The notes under the pieces are model-generated. The model was given only the letters and a program-made list of their open reading frames with translations. It was not told the DNA's origin and ran no database searches. Shown here in pieces: positions 1 through 10,002 of a stretch of 64,000 bases of DNA. Origin of the DNA: Sphingomonas colocasiae (GTDB taxonomy: Bacteria > Pseudomonadota > Alphaproteobacteria > Sphingomonadales > Sphingomonadaceae); assembly GCF_019880585.1 (NCBI RefSeq), contig NZ_JAINVV010000001.1, positions 558,001 to 622,000 of the forward strand. Reading direction: 5' to 3'. The position numbers were made by a program, and so were the translations under genes. Position 1 is the stretch's first letter. Every line of letters begins with the position of its first letter.

Positions 1-940
1 TGGCGCCGGCGGGCAGCAGGTCGCGCACCGGCCCGGCCTCCAGTCGCTGGATGCGCGCCGGCCATTCGGCCCAGCCGGTCGCGGCCTTGAGCGCGGCGTC
101 GGGAATCGCGATCGCGTCCTGATGCCGCAGCATGGCGAAGGCGAGTGCGGCGTTCATCGCCTGATGGTCGCCGGGAAGGCGGGGCAGGGAGGTTTCGACC
201 TTGCCGCGGGTGTCGCGGTAATGCAGCCGGCCCTGATAGATGGCGGCATCCCAGGCCTCGCGCCGTGCGAGCACCGGCGCACCCGCGTCGGCGGCGACCG
301 CAGCGATGCGATCGGCCAGCGCGGGGCGATAATCCATGGTGACGAGTGGAACGCCGCGCTTGGCGATTCCTGCCTTCTCTCCGGCGATGCCGACATCGCT
401 GTTGCCCAGAAAGGCTTCATGATCGATGCCGAGTTGCGCGATGCCGCAGGCAGCTGCGGTCGGCAGGATGTTGGTGGCGTCGAGCCGCCCGCCGAGCCCG
501 ACCTCGATCACGCAGGCATCGGCCGGATGACGCGTGAAGGCGAGCAATGCCGCCGCCGTCGTCGCCTCGAAGAAGCTCGGATGGATATCTTCCGAACCGT
601 CCAGTACCTCGGCGAGCAAGGGCGCCAGTTCGGCGTCGTCGATCAGATGGCCGGCGATGCGGATGCGCTCGTTGAAGCGGACGAGATGCGGCGAGCTATA
701 GACATGCGCGCGCAGCCCCGCCGCCTCGATCGCCGCGCGCAGAAAGGCGCATGTCGATCCCTTGCCGTTGGTGCCGGCGACATGGAAGACGGGCGGCAGC
801 CGGTGCTGCGGATTGCCGAGCCGATCGAGCAGCGCGGCGATACGCTCCAGCCCCAGCACGTCGCGGCCGGGTGACAGCATCGTCAGCCGGTCGAGCTGGC
901 GCTGGACGGCGGGATCGGCTGAGCGTGCGGAATCGGCCAT
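1..940 (-). CDS. folC: Bifunctional folylpolyglutamate synthase / dihydrofolate synthase, C-terminus cut off
   Basis: This cytoplasmic ligase adds glutamate to dihydropteroate and to folates. I translated the minus strand from the ATG at 938-940 and the frame stays open to the window edge. The ATP-binding loop reads HVAGTNGKGST, with its Lys near residue 60, followed by SSPHLVRFNERI and VGLGGRLDATN, all typical of FolC. About 313 residues are visible of a usual 420-440, so the C-terminal Mur-ligase domain lies outside. It starts 28 bases after the accD stop and is probably the last gene of the trpF-trpB-trpA-accD-folC transcript. Confidence 0.93.
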   Translation of the reverse strand, partial: MADSARSADPAVQRQLDRLTMLSPGRDVLGLERIAALLDRLGNPQHRLPPVFHVAGTNGKGSTCAFLRAAIEAAGLRAHVYSSPHLVRFNERIRIAGHLIDDAELAPLLAEVLDGSEDIHPSFFEATTAAALLAFTRHPADACVIEVGLGGRLDATNILPTAAACGIAQLGIDHEAFLGNSDVGIAGEKAGIAKRGVPLVTMDYRPALADRIAAVAADAGAPVLARREAWDAAIYQGRLHYRDTRGKVETSLPRLPGDHQAMNAALAFAMLRHQDAIAIPDAALKAATGWAEWPARIQRLEAGPVRDLLPAGA

Positions 941-968
941 TGTCGGGGCCCCTGAATTGTCGGGGCGG

Positions 969-1823
969 TCAGGCGGCGAGCCTGTCTCCGCACAGATAGC
1001 CGATCAACCGGCCAAGCGTTTCGGGCAGGTCCTTGCGCTCCACCACCATGTCGAGCATGCCATGGTCGAGCAGATATTCCGCGCGCTGGAAGCCTTCGGG
1101 CAGTTTCTCGCGGATCGTGTTCTCGATCACGCGCTGGCCCGCGAAACCGATCAGGGCGTTGGGCTCGGCAAGCTGGACGTCGCCCAGCATCGCATAGGAT
1201 GCTGTGACGCCCCCGGTGGTGGGATCGGTCATCACCACGATATAGGGCAGGCCGGCTTCGCGCAGTTCGGCGATCGCGACCGTCGTGCGCGGCATCTGCA
1301 TCAGCGACAATATGCCTTCCTGCATGCGCGCGCCGCCGGCGGCGGTGAAGATGACATAGGGTGCGCGTTCCTCGATCGCGGCGCGAACGCCCGCGACGAA
1401 AGCGGCGCCGACGCCCAGGCCCATCGATCCGCCCATGAACGCGAAATCCTGAACACCGACAACGGCGCGATGCCCCTGGATCGTGCCGATGGCGTTGAGC
1501 AGCGCATCAACCTCTCCGGTCGCGGTGCGCGCGGCCTTGATGCGATCGGTATATTTCTTCGAATCCCGGAATTTCAGCGGATCGTCCGCCACTTTCGGGT
1601 TGGGGATCGAGCGGTAGCGACCGTCATCGAAAAGCTGGGCGAAGCGAACCTTCGGGCCGATGCGACCATGATGCCCGCATTTGGGGCAGACCGACTGATT
1701 CTCCTCATATTCCTTGACGAAGATCATCTGCGAGCAACCCGGGCATTTATGCCAGAGATTGTCGGGGGTCTCGCGCTTGGCGATGAAGGGGATGGCGTTG
1801 CGGACGCGATTGATCCAGCTCAT
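969..1823 (-). CDS. accD: Acetyl-CoA carboxylase carboxyltransferase subunit beta
   Basis: AccD pairs with AccA to move the carboxyl group from carboxybiotin to acetyl-CoA, the first step of fatty acid synthesis. The 284-residue protein has the N-terminal zinc ribbon (Cys27, Cys30, Cys46, Cys49) and then a crotonase-like carboxyltransferase domain with the glycine-rich [12 protein letters not shown] stretch. The length is normal. Its ATG overlaps the trpA stop by four bases, so it is probably translationally coupled to the tryptophan genes. The partner gene accA lies far away, at 56908-57855. Confidence 0.97.
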   Translation of the reverse strand: MSWINRVRNAIPFIAKRETPDNLWHKCPGCSQMIFVKEYEENQSVCPKCGHHGRIGPKVRFAQLFDDGRYRSIPNPKVADDPLKFRDSKKYTDRIKAARTATGEVDALLNAIGTIQGHRAVVGVQDFAFMGGSMGLGVGAAFVAGVRAAIEERAPYVIFTAAGGARMQEGILSLMQMPRTTVAIAELREAGLPYIVVMTDPTTGGVTASYAMLGDVQLAEPNALIGFAGQRVIENTIREKLPEGFQRAEYLLDHGMLDMVVERKDLPETLGRLIGYLCGDRLAA

Positions 1824-2635
1824 GCTGCGAGCTCCTTTCGTGCGGTCGCGAGCGCTGTGGCGAGCGATCCGACATAATCCCTTACCGGTCCGGCGGCATC
1901 GGCGCCATGCGCCTCGACCAGCTCGACGATGGCCGATCCGACCACGACGCCATCGGCGACACGACCGATCGCGCCGGCCTGTTCGGGCGTGCGGACGCCG
2001 AAGCCGACGGCGACGGGCAGAGTGGTGGCGGCTTTCAGATGTGCGACGGCGGCTTCGACGCTGGCTTGTGCGGCCTGTTGCAAGCCGGTGATGCCCGCGA
2101 CCGAGACATAATAGAGAAAGCCCGACGCGTTCTCGAGCACGGCGGGCAACCGGGCGACATCGGTGGTCGGCGTGGCGAGGCGGATCAGGTCGATGCCCGC
2201 GGTTCGCAGTGCGGGGCCGAGCGCGTCATCCTCCTCGCTCGGGATATCGACGCAGATCACGCCATCGACCCCGGCATCGCGCGCGGCGGCGGCGAACCAG
2301 TCCGGCCCACGGCGGACCATCGGATTGGCATAGCCCATCAGCACCAGCGGCACCTCGGGATGGCGGGCGCGGAAGTCGCGCGCGATATCGAGGATCGCGG
2401 CGGTCGTGGTGCCCGAGCCCAGGGCGCGCAGATTGGCGCGCTGGATCGCCGGGCCGTCCGCCATCGGATCGGTGAACGGCATGCCGAGTTCGATCACGTC
2501 GGCTCCGCCGGCGACGAGAGCATCGAGGACGGCGGCAGTACCCTGGGGCGAGGGATCACCGGCAGTGACGAAGGTGACGAGCGCCGCGCGGTCCTGCGAC
2601 GCGGCACGCGCGAAGGCTGCGGGAAGGCGACTCAC
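1820..2635 (-). CDS. trpA: Tryptophan synthase alpha chain
   Basis: TrpA cleaves indole-3-glycerol phosphate to indole and glyceraldehyde 3-phosphate, and indole is channelled to TrpB. The 271-residue TIM barrel has the catalytic Glu49 in [16 protein letters not shown] and Asp60 in the same motif, at the same numbers as the E. coli enzyme. The phosphate-binding end [10 protein letters not shown] is present. Four-base overlaps join it to trpB upstream and accD downstream, so stoichiometric coupling is likely. Confidence 0.97.
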   Translation of the reverse strand: MSRLPAAFARAASQDRAALVTFVTAGDPSPQGTAAVLDALVAGGADVIELGMPFTDPMADGPAIQRANLRALGSGTTTAAILDIARDFRARHPEVPLVLMGYANPMVRRGPDWFAAAARDAGVDGVICVDIPSEEDDALGPALRTAGIDLIRLATPTTDVARLPAVLENASGFLYYVSVAGITGLQQAAQASVEAAVAHLKAATTLPVAVGFGVRTPEQAGAIGRVADGVVVGSAIVELVEAHGADAAGPVRDYVGSLATALATARKELAA

Positions 2636-3864
2636 AATTCCACTCCCAGCGCCTGGGCGACGGTGAAGATATCCTTGTCGCCGCGCCCCGAAAGATTGAC
2701 GATCACGATCTTGTCCTTCGCCATGCCCGGTACGATCCGTTCGGCGACCGCAAGCGCGTGGGCGGATTCAAGCGCCGGTATGATCCCTTCGAGCTTGCAG
2801 AGCCGCTGGAAGCTCGCGAGCGCCTCCGCATCGGTGGCCGGTTCGTAACGGACCCGGCCGATATCGTGCAGCCAGGCATGTTCGGGGCCGATGCCGGGAT
2901 AGTCGAGCCCGGCCGAGATCGAATGCGCCTCGGTGATCTGGCCGTCCTCATCCTGGAGCAGGAAGGTGCGGTTCCCGTGGAGCACGCCGGGCACGCCGCC
3001 CGCGATGCTCGCGGCATGGCGAACGGTATCGAGCCCTTCGCCCGCCGCTTCGACACCGACGATCTCGACTTGCCTGTCGTCCAGGAAGGGGTGGAACAGG
3101 CCGATCGCATTCGATCCGCCGCCGACCGGGGCGATCAGCATGTCGGGCAGGCGGCCTTCCGCCTCCAGGATCTGGGCGCGGGCCTCGTTGCCGATCACCG
3201 ACTGGAAATCGCGGACAAGCTCCGGATAGGGGTGCGGGCCGGCGACGGTGCCGATAATGTAGAATGTGTCGTGGACGTTCGCGACCCAGTCGCGCAGCGC
3301 CTCGTTCATCGCATCCTTCAGCGTCTTCGCACCCGATTCGACCGCGCGCACCTCGGCGCCGAGCAGCTTCATGCGGAACACGTTGGGCTGCTGGCGGGCG
3401 ACATCGACCGCGCCCATGAAGATCGTGCAGGGCAGGCCGAACAGCGCGGCGACGGTCGCGGTCGCCACGCCATGCTGGCCGGCGCCGGTTTCGGCGATGA
3501 TCCGCGTCTTGCCCATGCGGCGGGCAAGCAGGATCTGGCCGATGCAGTTGTTGATCTTGTGCGCGCCGGTGTGGTTGAGTTCCTCGCGCTTCAGATAGAC
3601 CTTGGCACCGCCCAGTTCCTCGGTCAGCCGCTCGGCGAAATAGAGTGGGCTCGGGCGCCCGACATATTGCTTGAGCAGATAGTCGAATTCGGCCTGGAAC
3701 GCCGGATCCTGCTGCGCCGCGCGATATTCGCGCTCCAGGTCCAGGATCAGCGGCATCAGCGTCTCGGCGACGTAGCGGCCGCCGAACTGGCCGAAATGCC
3801 CGCGCTCGTCGGGCTGGGTGCGAAGGGAATTGGCGCTTCCCGCAGGGGTGGATTGAACGGTCAT
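2632..3864 (-). CDS. trpB: Tryptophan synthase beta chain
   Basis: TrpB condenses indole with serine on pyridoxal phosphate. The protein is 410 residues, the usual length. The PLP lysine is Lys103 in [10 protein letters not shown], and the phosphate-binding loop GGGSNAIG follows in the second half. The N-terminal [17 protein letters not shown] is a strong family signature. It overlaps trpF upstream and trpA downstream by four bases each. Confidence 0.98.
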   Translation of the reverse strand: MTVQSTPAGSANSLRTQPDERGHFGQFGGRYVAETLMPLILDLEREYRAAQQDPAFQAEFDYLLKQYVGRPSPLYFAERLTEELGGAKVYLKREELNHTGAHKINNCIGQILLARRMGKTRIIAETGAGQHGVATATVAALFGLPCTIFMGAVDVARQQPNVFRMKLLGAEVRAVESGAKTLKDAMNEALRDWVANVHDTFYIIGTVAGPHPYPELVRDFQSVIGNEARAQILEAEGRLPDMLIAPVGGGSNAIGLFHPFLDDRQVEIVGVEAAGEGLDTVRHAASIAGGVPGVLHGNRTFLLQDEDGQITEAHSISAGLDYPGIGPEHAWLHDIGRVRYEPATDAEALASFQRLCKLEGIIPALESAHALAVAERIVPGMAKDKIVIVNLSGRGDKDIFTVAQALGVEL

Positions 3865-4499
3865 GATGCGGCCACGGCTTTAAGGAATGCCGCGATCTTG
3901 TCCACATCCTTGATGCCCGGCGCGGATTCGACGCCAGACGAAGTGTCGACCAGCGTCGCGCCGGTGGTGCGGATCGCGTCGCCGACATTGGCGGCGTCGA
4001 GCCCGCCGGAAAGCGCCCAGGGCAAGGGGTGGACGAAGCCGTGGAGCAGCTTCCAGTCGAAGCGCAGACCCATGCCGCCGGGCAGCAGGGCGGTATCCGG
4101 CGTCTTCGCATCGTAGAGGATATGGTCGGCCGCGCCGCGAAATCCGGTGGTGGGGGCCAGGTCGGCGGCGGTGCGAACGGGCACCGCTTTCCAAAGCTCC
4201 AGACCGGTCCGCGCGCGGATCGCGGCCGCGCGCGCCGGGCTTTCCTTGCCGTGGAGCTGAATCGTATCGATGCCGGCGGCGATCGCGGCGTCGATCAGCC
4301 CGTCATCGGGATCGACGAACACGCCTACCTTGCGGACATGGCCGGGCGCGCGCGCGGCGAGCGCGGACGCACGCTCCGGATCCAGATGGCGCGGGCTGGG
4401 CGGGAAAAAGACGAAGCCGACATAGGCGGCGCCGTTCGCGATCGCGGCATCGAGCGTTTCGGGAGTGGAGAGCCCGCAGATCTTGGCTTTGGTCGGCAT
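3861..4499 (-). CDS. trpF: Phosphoribosylanthranilate isomerase
   Basis: TrpF performs the Amadori rearrangement of phosphoribosylanthranilate in tryptophan synthesis. The 212-residue TIM barrel begins with KAKICGL, whose Cys8 is the catalytic base of the family. The catalytic Asp is in LYDAKTPD and the phosphate loop in [11 protein letters not shown]. It heads the coupled trpF-trpB-trpA-accD-folC block and lies 7 bases after a GNAT acetyltransferase gene, which may share its transcript. Confidence 0.96.
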   Translation of the reverse strand: MPTKAKICGLSTPETLDAAIANGAAYVGFVFFPPSPRHLDPERASALAARAPGHVRKVGVFVDPDDGLIDAAIAAGIDTIQLHGKESPARAAAIRARTGLELWKAVPVRTAADLAPTTGFRGAADHILYDAKTPDTALLPGGMGLRFDWKLLHGFVHPLPWALSGGLDAANVGDAIRTTGATLVDTSSGVESAPGIKDVDKIAAFLKAVAAS

Positions 4500-4506
4500 C
4501 GGATCC

Positions 4507-5022
4507 TCAGCGCAGCGGCTTTTCGAGCACGGTCATGAACAAGGGCGGCGTCAGCGATATCGGAAAGTCGCGCCGCTCGCCGGTCGCGCGATAGCCGCGC
4601 CGCTCATAATAAGCGATCAGTTCGGCGCGTGCCTCGATCACCGTCATTTCCACGACAAGGCTGCCGAACCGGGCCTGGGCTCGCTCCTCCGCCTCGGCGA
4701 GCAGACGCCGGCCGAGCCCGGTCGCCTGCAATCGGGGATCGACGCACAACAGGCCGAGATAGCAGCGCTCGTCGCCACGATCGGTAATCTGCACGCAGCC
4801 GGCGATTGCTCCATTGTCTTCCGCGACGAGCAATTGCGTATCGGGCATATCGAGAATTGCGCGCAGCGTGGTGATGTCGGTGCGCTGGCCCTCGAGCAAC
4901 TCGGCCTCATGCGTCCAGCCGGGCCGCTCTCCGCCGCCACGATAGGCGCGTTCGATCACTGGATGCAGCGTTTCGAGATCGGCGGGTGTTGCAGCCCGGA
5001 TGGCAAATGCGGTGACGGTCAT
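4507..5022 (-). CDS. GNAT family N-acetyltransferase
   Basis: This 171-residue protein has the GNAT fold. A beta-strand ending in LGLLCVDPRLQATGLGRRLL carries the acetyl-CoA-binding signature (Q/R-x-x-G-x-G/A), and the C-terminal AYYERRGYRATG matches the last conserved motif. The substrate cannot be told; small-molecule or protein N-acetylation are both possible. It lies 7 bases before trpF, so it is likely co-transcribed with the tryptophan genes, though the pairing need not be functional. Confidence 0.85.
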   Translation of the reverse strand: MTVTAFAIRAATPADLETLHPVIERAYRGGGERPGWTHEAELLEGQRTDITTLRAILDMPDTQLLVAEDNGAIAGCVQITDRGDERCYLGLLCVDPRLQATGLGRRLLAEAEERAQARFGSLVVEMTVIEARAELIAYYERRGYRATGERRDFPISLTPPLFMTVLEKPLR

Positions 5023-5116
5023 CGCGCGCCCTTACCACCGCGCGGCACCGCCGCAAGTCCGCGCGGCGCTTGAGCGATCCAAGGTGCGGATGCGTCGGCA
5101 TCCCCGTGCCGCGGTA

Positions 5117-5791
5117 TCAGAGCGTGGCTTCGATCTCGCGCGCGGCCATGTCGGGATCGTCGGCCTGTGTGATCGGGCGACCGACCACGAGCACCGATGC
5201 GCCCGCGTCGAGCGCGGCGCGGGGCGTCATCACGCGCTTCTGGTCGCCGATCGGACCGCCGGCCGGCCGGACGCCGGGCACCACGAAGAAGCCGCCGGGC
5301 CAGAGTTTCCGGGCAGCGGTCACCTCGTTGCCTGAACATACGACGCCGTCGAGACCGGCATCGCGCGCCAGCTCGGTCAGGCGCATCACCTGTTCGTGCG
5401 GATCGCCGGAGAGGCCGATCGATGTGAGGTCATTCTCGTCGAGGCTCGTCAGCACCGTCACCGCGACCACCTTGGTGCCCAAAGGTGCCGCCGCCTTGGC
5501 ATCTTCCATCATCGCGCGTCCGCCCGAAGCGTGGATCGTGATGATTGCGGGCTCGAGCGGACGGAGCGCCTGAACCGCCTTGGCGACGGTGTTGGGAATG
5601 TCGTGGAATTTCAGGTCGAGGAAGATCGGCAGGCCGAGCGTCGCCATCTCGCGGACGCCGGCGCGGCCATTTGCGGAGAAGAATTCCAGGCCTAGCTTGA
5701 TGCCGCCGACATGGTTGCGGACGCGGGTCGCAATGGCCTTGGCGCGTTCGATGTCGGGCGTGTCGAGCGCGACGTAGATCGGACTGCTCAT
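5117..5791 (-). CDS. pyrF: Orotidine 5'-phosphate decarboxylase
   Basis: PyrF makes UMP from orotidine monophosphate. I start it at the ATG at 5789-5791, giving 224 residues beginning MSSPIYVALDTP, because that ATG overlaps the lapA stop by four bases. The open frame extends further upstream but has no family similarity there. The catalytic FLDLKFHDIPNTV (Lys, His and Asp of the D-x-K-x-x-D tetrad) is clear, as is the phosphate loop VPGVRPAGG. Confidence 0.96.
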   Translation of the reverse strand: MSSPIYVALDTPDIERAKAIATRVRNHVGGIKLGLEFFSANGRAGVREMATLGLPIFLDLKFHDIPNTVAKAVQALRPLEPAIITIHASGGRAMMEDAKAAAPLGTKVVAVTVLTSLDENDLTSIGLSGDPHEQVMRLTELARDAGLDGVVCSGNEVTAARKLWPGGFFVVPGVRPAGGPIGDQKRVMTPRAALDAGASVLVVGRPITQADDPDMAAREIEATL

Positions 5792-6120
5792 GCGACCCCC
5801 GGCGGCACGGCGGTGGGGATCGACGCCGGCGGGATCGATTCGCGGGTTTCCGGGACAGGCGCGGTGTTGATGCCGCGCGCCTCGTTCAGCGCACGTTCCG
5901 TACTTTCCAGCCGCTTTCGCAATCGCCATCGCGTCGCCCGATGGACGACCAGCATCGGCACAAGCCCGACGAGGAAGGCGCCGATCATCAGAACGGGCAG
6001 TTTCGCGTCGACCTCCACGTCACCCCAGAGTTTCAGGGTCACCGGTATCCAGTTGCCAAGCGAAAAGACGACGGCGACCACGGCCAGAATCACCCAGAAG
6101 ATCGTCTTCAGAAATTGCAT
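5788..6120 (-). CDS. LapA-type small membrane protein (DUF1049)
   Basis: The 110-residue protein has two hydrophobic helices (about residues 4-24 and 40-62) joined by a short periplasmic loop, then a basic, coiled cytoplasmic tail. This is the layout of LapA/YciS, which in enterobacteria works with LapB in lipopolysaccharide assembly control. The tail ends in a Pro-rich stretch. A four-base overlap couples it to pyrF, a common arrangement in alphaproteobacteria. Function in this organism is inferred from the family only. Confidence 0.8.
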   Translation of the reverse strand: MQFLKTIFWVILAVVAVVFSLGNWIPVTLKLWGDVEVDAKLPVLMIGAFLVGLVPMLVVHRATRWRLRKRLESTERALNEARGINTAPVPETRESIPPASIPTAVPPGVA

Positions 6121-6176
6121 GCCGATGATTCCGCTGGTGATGGGCCTTGGACACTAGGCCGGATGCCCCTCCTGAC

Positions 6177-8486
6177 TCAAGCAGGAGGAATCTCGGCGCG
6201 CAAAGTTCGGAACAATTCGGGCACCGCCGTGAGCCGCGATTCCTCTTCGTCGAGTATGGCGAGAAAGGCGGAGCGTTTCAGCGACGCGGCCTCACCGGGC
6301 TGCAGCGTGCGGCCGGCGGGAAGGCTAGACAACAGGATGTCGATCAAACGGTCCGCGCCATGCAGCCGGCCCCAGAGATAATCGTTCTCGCGATAAGCCC
6401 GGCTGAAAAAGGCGCCGAAACTGTTGAACTGGATGCCTTTCAGCGTGGCTTCCGCGCCGCCCTCGCGGATCGCGACCGCATCGTCGGGAGAGATTCGATC
6501 CACCTTGACCGGTTCGAACTCGTCGAGCCCCTCGCCCTGAAGCAGAGGCAGCGTCGATATGTCGTAATAGGGGAAGCCGAGATAGGCGAGGAGCATCGGC
6601 CGGCGCTGATCCTTGGGCAGCTCCGCCAGCGCTTCCGCGATCCGTTCGTCGGTCATGTCGTCGATCGCGCGAAGATTGCGCGCGGCGGCGAGCGCATCGA
6701 GTGCTTCCTGCGGCGCTTCGACCGCATTTGCGGCGGCTTCCCGCATGGCGGCCGAATAGAAATCGTCCATCTCGCGGTCGAGATAGAGCGCCAGGCAGTG
6801 GTAGATCGCGTCGCGCATGCCGTCGATCGCCGCGGCGGGCGCGGTTTCGGCGTCCGCGAGTGCGGTCAGCCGTCGTGCGAGCAGCCGCAGCCGGCGAACG
6901 CGGAACCCCAGATCGTGCGATCGGAAGAAGTCGATCGCGGCGGGCGTGGCGCCGCTGCGGCCGCCCACGCGATCGAGCCCACCGGCCTGTAGCGCGCGCC
7001 AGATCGCATCGGACAGGGCGCCGCGCGAGATGCTGCCATGCTGGCCCGACAAGGCGAACAGCATGGATACGGCTTCATCCGCCACGCTCGAGAGCTTCAG
7101 GTGGCCATAGGCCGGATAGGCGTGGCCCGCGGATTTGGCGGCGCGATCCTGGGCCTTGGCACGCCATGCGCGCAGGCGGGCGGACGTCGGTCGATCGAGA
7201 AAGAGAGTGATGCCGAACAGCGATTCGATCGAATCCTCGACTTCGGGGCGCAGCGCTTCGACCACGGCGCGCATCCGCCGAATGCGGCTGGAACGTCGCT
7301 CGATCTGCTCCAGATTGTCGCGGATCGGCTGGGTACGCGGCAGGTTCGACAGCGCGCCGAAGATCGTGCCGAAAAATCCGGGCAGGGCGTCTTCCTCGCC
7401 CTTGGGCAGGCCGATGCTGCGAATGCCGGGCTTGGGATCGATATAGACGAAACGACGGTCCACCTCACGCCGCGCTGGCCGGTTCCTCAGCGCGTCGATC
7501 GCGGGCTTGAACGGTGCGTTGGCAAGCACCGATCCGTCGATCAGCACGGTGCGGTCGATCATCTCGGCGGCGCTTTGGCGCGGCAGGGCGCGTTTGAGGA
7601 ACGCGGCCCGGCCCGGCCATCCGCGTTTGCGCGATACCAGAACGCCATCGAGTTCGCCGACGGTGAAGGGCGGGAAGGCGCCCGGAAAGCTCGCCGTCGC
7701 GCGCGCCGCGAAGGCGAGTTCGGCGGCATGGCCGATGCCGCGCGCATCGCGATCGCGATCGGAAAAGCCGATTACCAGCCGGTGCTCGGTTTCGACCACT
7801 TCGGGCGGACTGTTCAGGCGCAGCCGCTCGGGATGGCCGTGGAAATCGGTGACGGTCACGAACAGGTCGAGCGGCTGATTGTCGGGCAGCAGGCGCGGAC
7901 CACGCTCGGATGCGGCCATCGCGTCGAGCGCGTCGATCAGCAGGTTGGTGAAGCCGGGGCCGCCAAAGGGCGGCGCGAACCAGCGGGCGCGCACGAAGCT
8001 GGAAAGTTTGGATTTTACCTCGTCGCGTGTTTCTGGATCCACTGTCTGATCGACGGTGCCGCCCGGCTTGTTCGCCGCCATCCAGGCGATCGGCGTCGCC
8101 CAGAATTTGGTAAGGCGGCTGAGCGGTCGCGCGTCGGGATCGAGCAGTCGCTCGACGTCGGCACATTCGAGCCATAGATTGGTGAGCGGTTCGAGCGACT
8201 GGCCGGTGGAGATCGCCTGCGCCAGGAAAATGCCGTTGATGCCGCCGGCGGATGCGCCCGCGACGATATCGGCGAACACGCGCATGCGCACGCCCGCCTC
8301 GGTTTCGATCAAGTCCAGCAGGCGATGATAGACGCCCTGGCTGCCGGTTTCGGCGGGTTTTCCTTCCAGGAAATTGCGGCTGGCGCGCGCCAGCTTCCAG
8401 ATCTCCTTGGTGATACCGTGCATATAGACCGCGAGGGAAATGCCGCCGTAGCAGACCAGCGCCAGCCTGAGTTCCTTTTCACGCAT
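6177..8486 (-). CDS. Patatin-like phospholipase family protein (DUF3376 type)
   Basis: This 769-residue protein begins with the patatin oxyanion motif ALVCYGGISLAVYMHG and carries the nucleophile elbow GASAGG with Ser79. The catalytic Asp lies in VLIDGSVLANAPF, so the Ser-Asp dyad is complete. The long helical C-terminal half matches the patatin-DUF3376 architecture. It should hydrolyse acyl esters, probably of phospholipids, but the substrate is unknown. No signal peptide is visible. It is divergent from a winged-helix regulator across a 110-base gap with a perfect palindrome, so control by that regulator is a fair inference. Confidence 0.88.
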   Translation of the reverse strand: MREKELRLALVCYGGISLAVYMHGITKEIWKLARASRNFLEGKPAETGSQGVYHRLLDLIETEAGVRMRVFADIVAGASAGGINGIFLAQAISTGQSLEPLTNLWLECADVERLLDPDARPLSRLTKFWATPIAWMAANKPGGTVDQTVDPETRDEVKSKLSSFVRARWFAPPFGGPGFTNLLIDALDAMAASERGPRLLPDNQPLDLFVTVTDFHGHPERLRLNSPPEVVETEHRLVIGFSDRDRDARGIGHAAELAFAARATASFPGAFPPFTVGELDGVLVSRKRGWPGRAAFLKRALPRQSAAEMIDRTVLIDGSVLANAPFKPAIDALRNRPARREVDRRFVYIDPKPGIRSIGLPKGEEDALPGFFGTIFGALSNLPRTQPIRDNLEQIERRSSRIRRMRAVVEALRPEVEDSIESLFGITLFLDRPTSARLRAWRAKAQDRAAKSAGHAYPAYGHLKLSSVADEAVSMLFALSGQHGSISRGALSDAIWRALQAGGLDRVGGRSGATPAAIDFFRSHDLGFRVRRLRLLARRLTALADAETAPAAAIDGMRDAIYHCLALYLDREMDDFYSAAMREAAANAVEAPQEALDALAAARNLRAIDDMTDERIAEALAELPKDQRRPMLLAYLGFPYYDISTLPLLQGEGLDEFEPVKVDRISPDDAVAIREGGAEATLKGIQFNSFGAFFSRAYRENDYLWGRLHGADRLIDILLSSLPAGRTLQPGEAASLKRSAFLAILDEEESRLTAVPELFRTLRAEIPPA

Positions 8487-8559
8487 CGCGGCGATGGATG
8501 GCAGGCGCGCGCGGGAAAGTCGAGCACGCGGCGGAATTGCCCAGACCGCGCGGCGCGTG

Positions 8560-8583
8560 AATTGACAATAAATATTGTCAATT
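8560..8583. promoter_or_regulatory. Perfect 24-bp palindrome with embedded -35 box, candidate operator
   Basis: Two 11-base arms (AATTGACAATA and its complement) flank a central AA. The left arm contains TTGACA at 8562-8567, a consensus -35 box on the plus strand. A weak -10 (TAGCAT) follows at 8585-8590, and the regulator ATG is at 8597, so the mRNA leader would be nearly absent. The AT-rich palindrome stands out in GC-rich DNA. It probably binds the regulator encoded next to it and could also act on the divergent patatin gene. Confidence 0.65.
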
Positions 8584-8596
8584 ATAGCATCCGGCC

Positions 8597-9220
8597 ATGA
8601 CCGAAGGGGACTCGCTCAATCTGGTCGGCGATCCGATGGCGGCGCGTGCGGCCCTGTCGCCGCTGCGGCGGCGGTTACTCGAGCATCTCGCCGAACCTGC
8701 GTCCGCCGCCGGCCTGGGAGACGCGCTCGGCATTCCGCGCCAGCGCGTACGGCATCATCTGAAAGTGCTCGAGCAGGCCGGATTGATCGTCGAAGCGGGG
8801 CAGCGGCAGCGGCGCGGCTTTGTCGAGAAACTCTATGCGGTCCGGCCCGGCGCGATGATGATCGATCCGATGCTGCTGGGTTTTCCGTCGATCGATCGCG
8901 ACCGGCGCGACAAGCAGGATCGGCATTCGGCCGAGCATCTGGTGCGCACTGCGGCGCGCATGGTGCATGAAGTCGGGCGGATGCGCGGCGAGGCGGAACG
9001 CGAAGGGCGCCGCCTGATCACCTTCACCATGGAGGCGGATATCGGCTTCGCCTCGCCCGTGGAACTCGACGCGTTCACCGCACGGCTGACGCGGATATTG
9101 GGCGATCTTGCACAGGACTATCCGGCGACCGGCGATCGCCGGCAATTCCGCTTGACCGCCACGGGCCATCCTACGGTGGGCACACTTTCCGGAAACAATG
9201 AACGCAAGGCTGTGAACTGA
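8597..9220 (+). CDS. Winged-helix (ArsR-like) transcriptional regulator
   Basis: The 207-residue protein has an N-terminal winged helix: PLRRRLLEHL, then ALGIPRQRVRHHLKVLEQ as recognition region, then a basic wing (residues about 20-80). The C-terminal half is not a known sensor to me. The start is the ATG at 8597, which has no good ribosome site; with the promoter lying directly upstream, leaderless translation is possible. It is followed after 10 bases by a START-domain gene, a common pairing for this regulator type, and is divergent from the patatin gene. Confidence 0.82.
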   Translation: MTEGDSLNLVGDPMAARAALSPLRRRLLEHLAEPASAAGLGDALGIPRQRVRHHLKVLEQAGLIVEAGQRQRRGFVEKLYAVRPGAMMIDPMLLGFPSIDRDRRDKQDRHSAEHLVRTAARMVHEVGRMRGEAEREGRRLITFTMEADIGFASPVELDAFTARLTRILGDLAQDYPATGDRRQFRLTATGHPTVGTLSGNNERKAVN

Positions 9221-9230
9221 GGAGGACGCG

Positions 9231-9953
9231 ATGGCTGACCGGGTTCTGGTGGAAGTGACGATTGCGGCGCCCGTCGATCAGGTCTGGGATGCGATCGGCG
9301 ATCCCGACAAGATCTACAACTGGTTCGGCTGGGAAGCGGAGTCGCTGAAGGAAGAGATCGACTTCATCTTCTACAGATATGGCCGACGCGACGAGGCGGC
9401 CAGGATCCTGAGTTTCGAAGGAACGGAGGATCGTTTCGAACTGATCGACCAGGGCGGGGCGACAGTGCTGCGGGTCGTGCGCGGCGTGCCCGACGGCGAG
9501 AGCTGGGACGATGTCTATGAGGATATGAACGAAGGCTGGATCAGCTTCGTCCAGCAACTCCGCCTTGCCGCCGAAAGCCATGATATGGGCCCGCGCCGGA
9601 CCATCTATCTCAGCGGTTCGGGCGCGGTGCCCAGCGCGGCGCTGGGATTGGCGCATCTGCTCGATACACCGCCGGGCGCGCCGGTTTCGGTGACGCTGGC
9701 GACGGGCGACCATATCGACGGCATCGTCTGGCATCGCTCGCCCTGGCAGTTCGGCGTCACCGTTCCGCAATGGGGGAATGGGTTGCTGATCGTCACCGAC
9801 AAATCGAAGACGAGCGAGGCACCGGATGGGCGCGGCATGGTGATCCTGACCGTTTACGGCCTGGACGATGACGCGTTCGAGGCGTTGCGCGCGCGCTGGA
9901 GCGACTGGTGGAACGCCAGCTTCGCGCCTGCGAAGGAACAGGGCTGCGGCTAG
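9231..9953 (+). CDS. SRPBCC (START-like, AHSA1) domain protein
   Basis: The 240-residue protein opens with VEVTIAAPVDQVWDAIGDPDKIYNWFG, the classic first strand and helix of the AHSA1/SRPBCC fold, a hydrophobic-ligand cavity. The second half (about residues 120-235) continues with a similar beta-rich pattern and could be a second, degenerate copy. A strong GAGGAGG lies just before the ATG. It is probably co-transcribed with the winged-helix gene. Ligand unknown. Confidence 0.8.
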   Translation: MADRVLVEVTIAAPVDQVWDAIGDPDKIYNWFGWEAESLKEEIDFIFYRYGRRDEAARILSFEGTEDRFELIDQGGATVLRVVRGVPDGESWDDVYEDMNEGWISFVQQLRLAAESHDMGPRRTIYLSGSGAVPSAALGLAHLLDTPPGAPVSVTLATGDHIDGIVWHRSPWQFGVTVPQWGNGLLIVTDKSKTSEAPDGRGMVILTVYGLDDDAFEALRARWSDWWNASFAPAKEQGCG

Positions 9954-10002
9954 AGCGGGCTGCGCGAAACATGAATCGCCCGGCCCGCTCTGGATATTTG
10001 TG

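Noticed and set aside
5088-5103. Hairpin GGATGC/GCATCC after pyrF as a terminator
   Set aside because: It is short and lacks a U-tract on the minus strand; chance occurrence is likely in GC-rich DNA.
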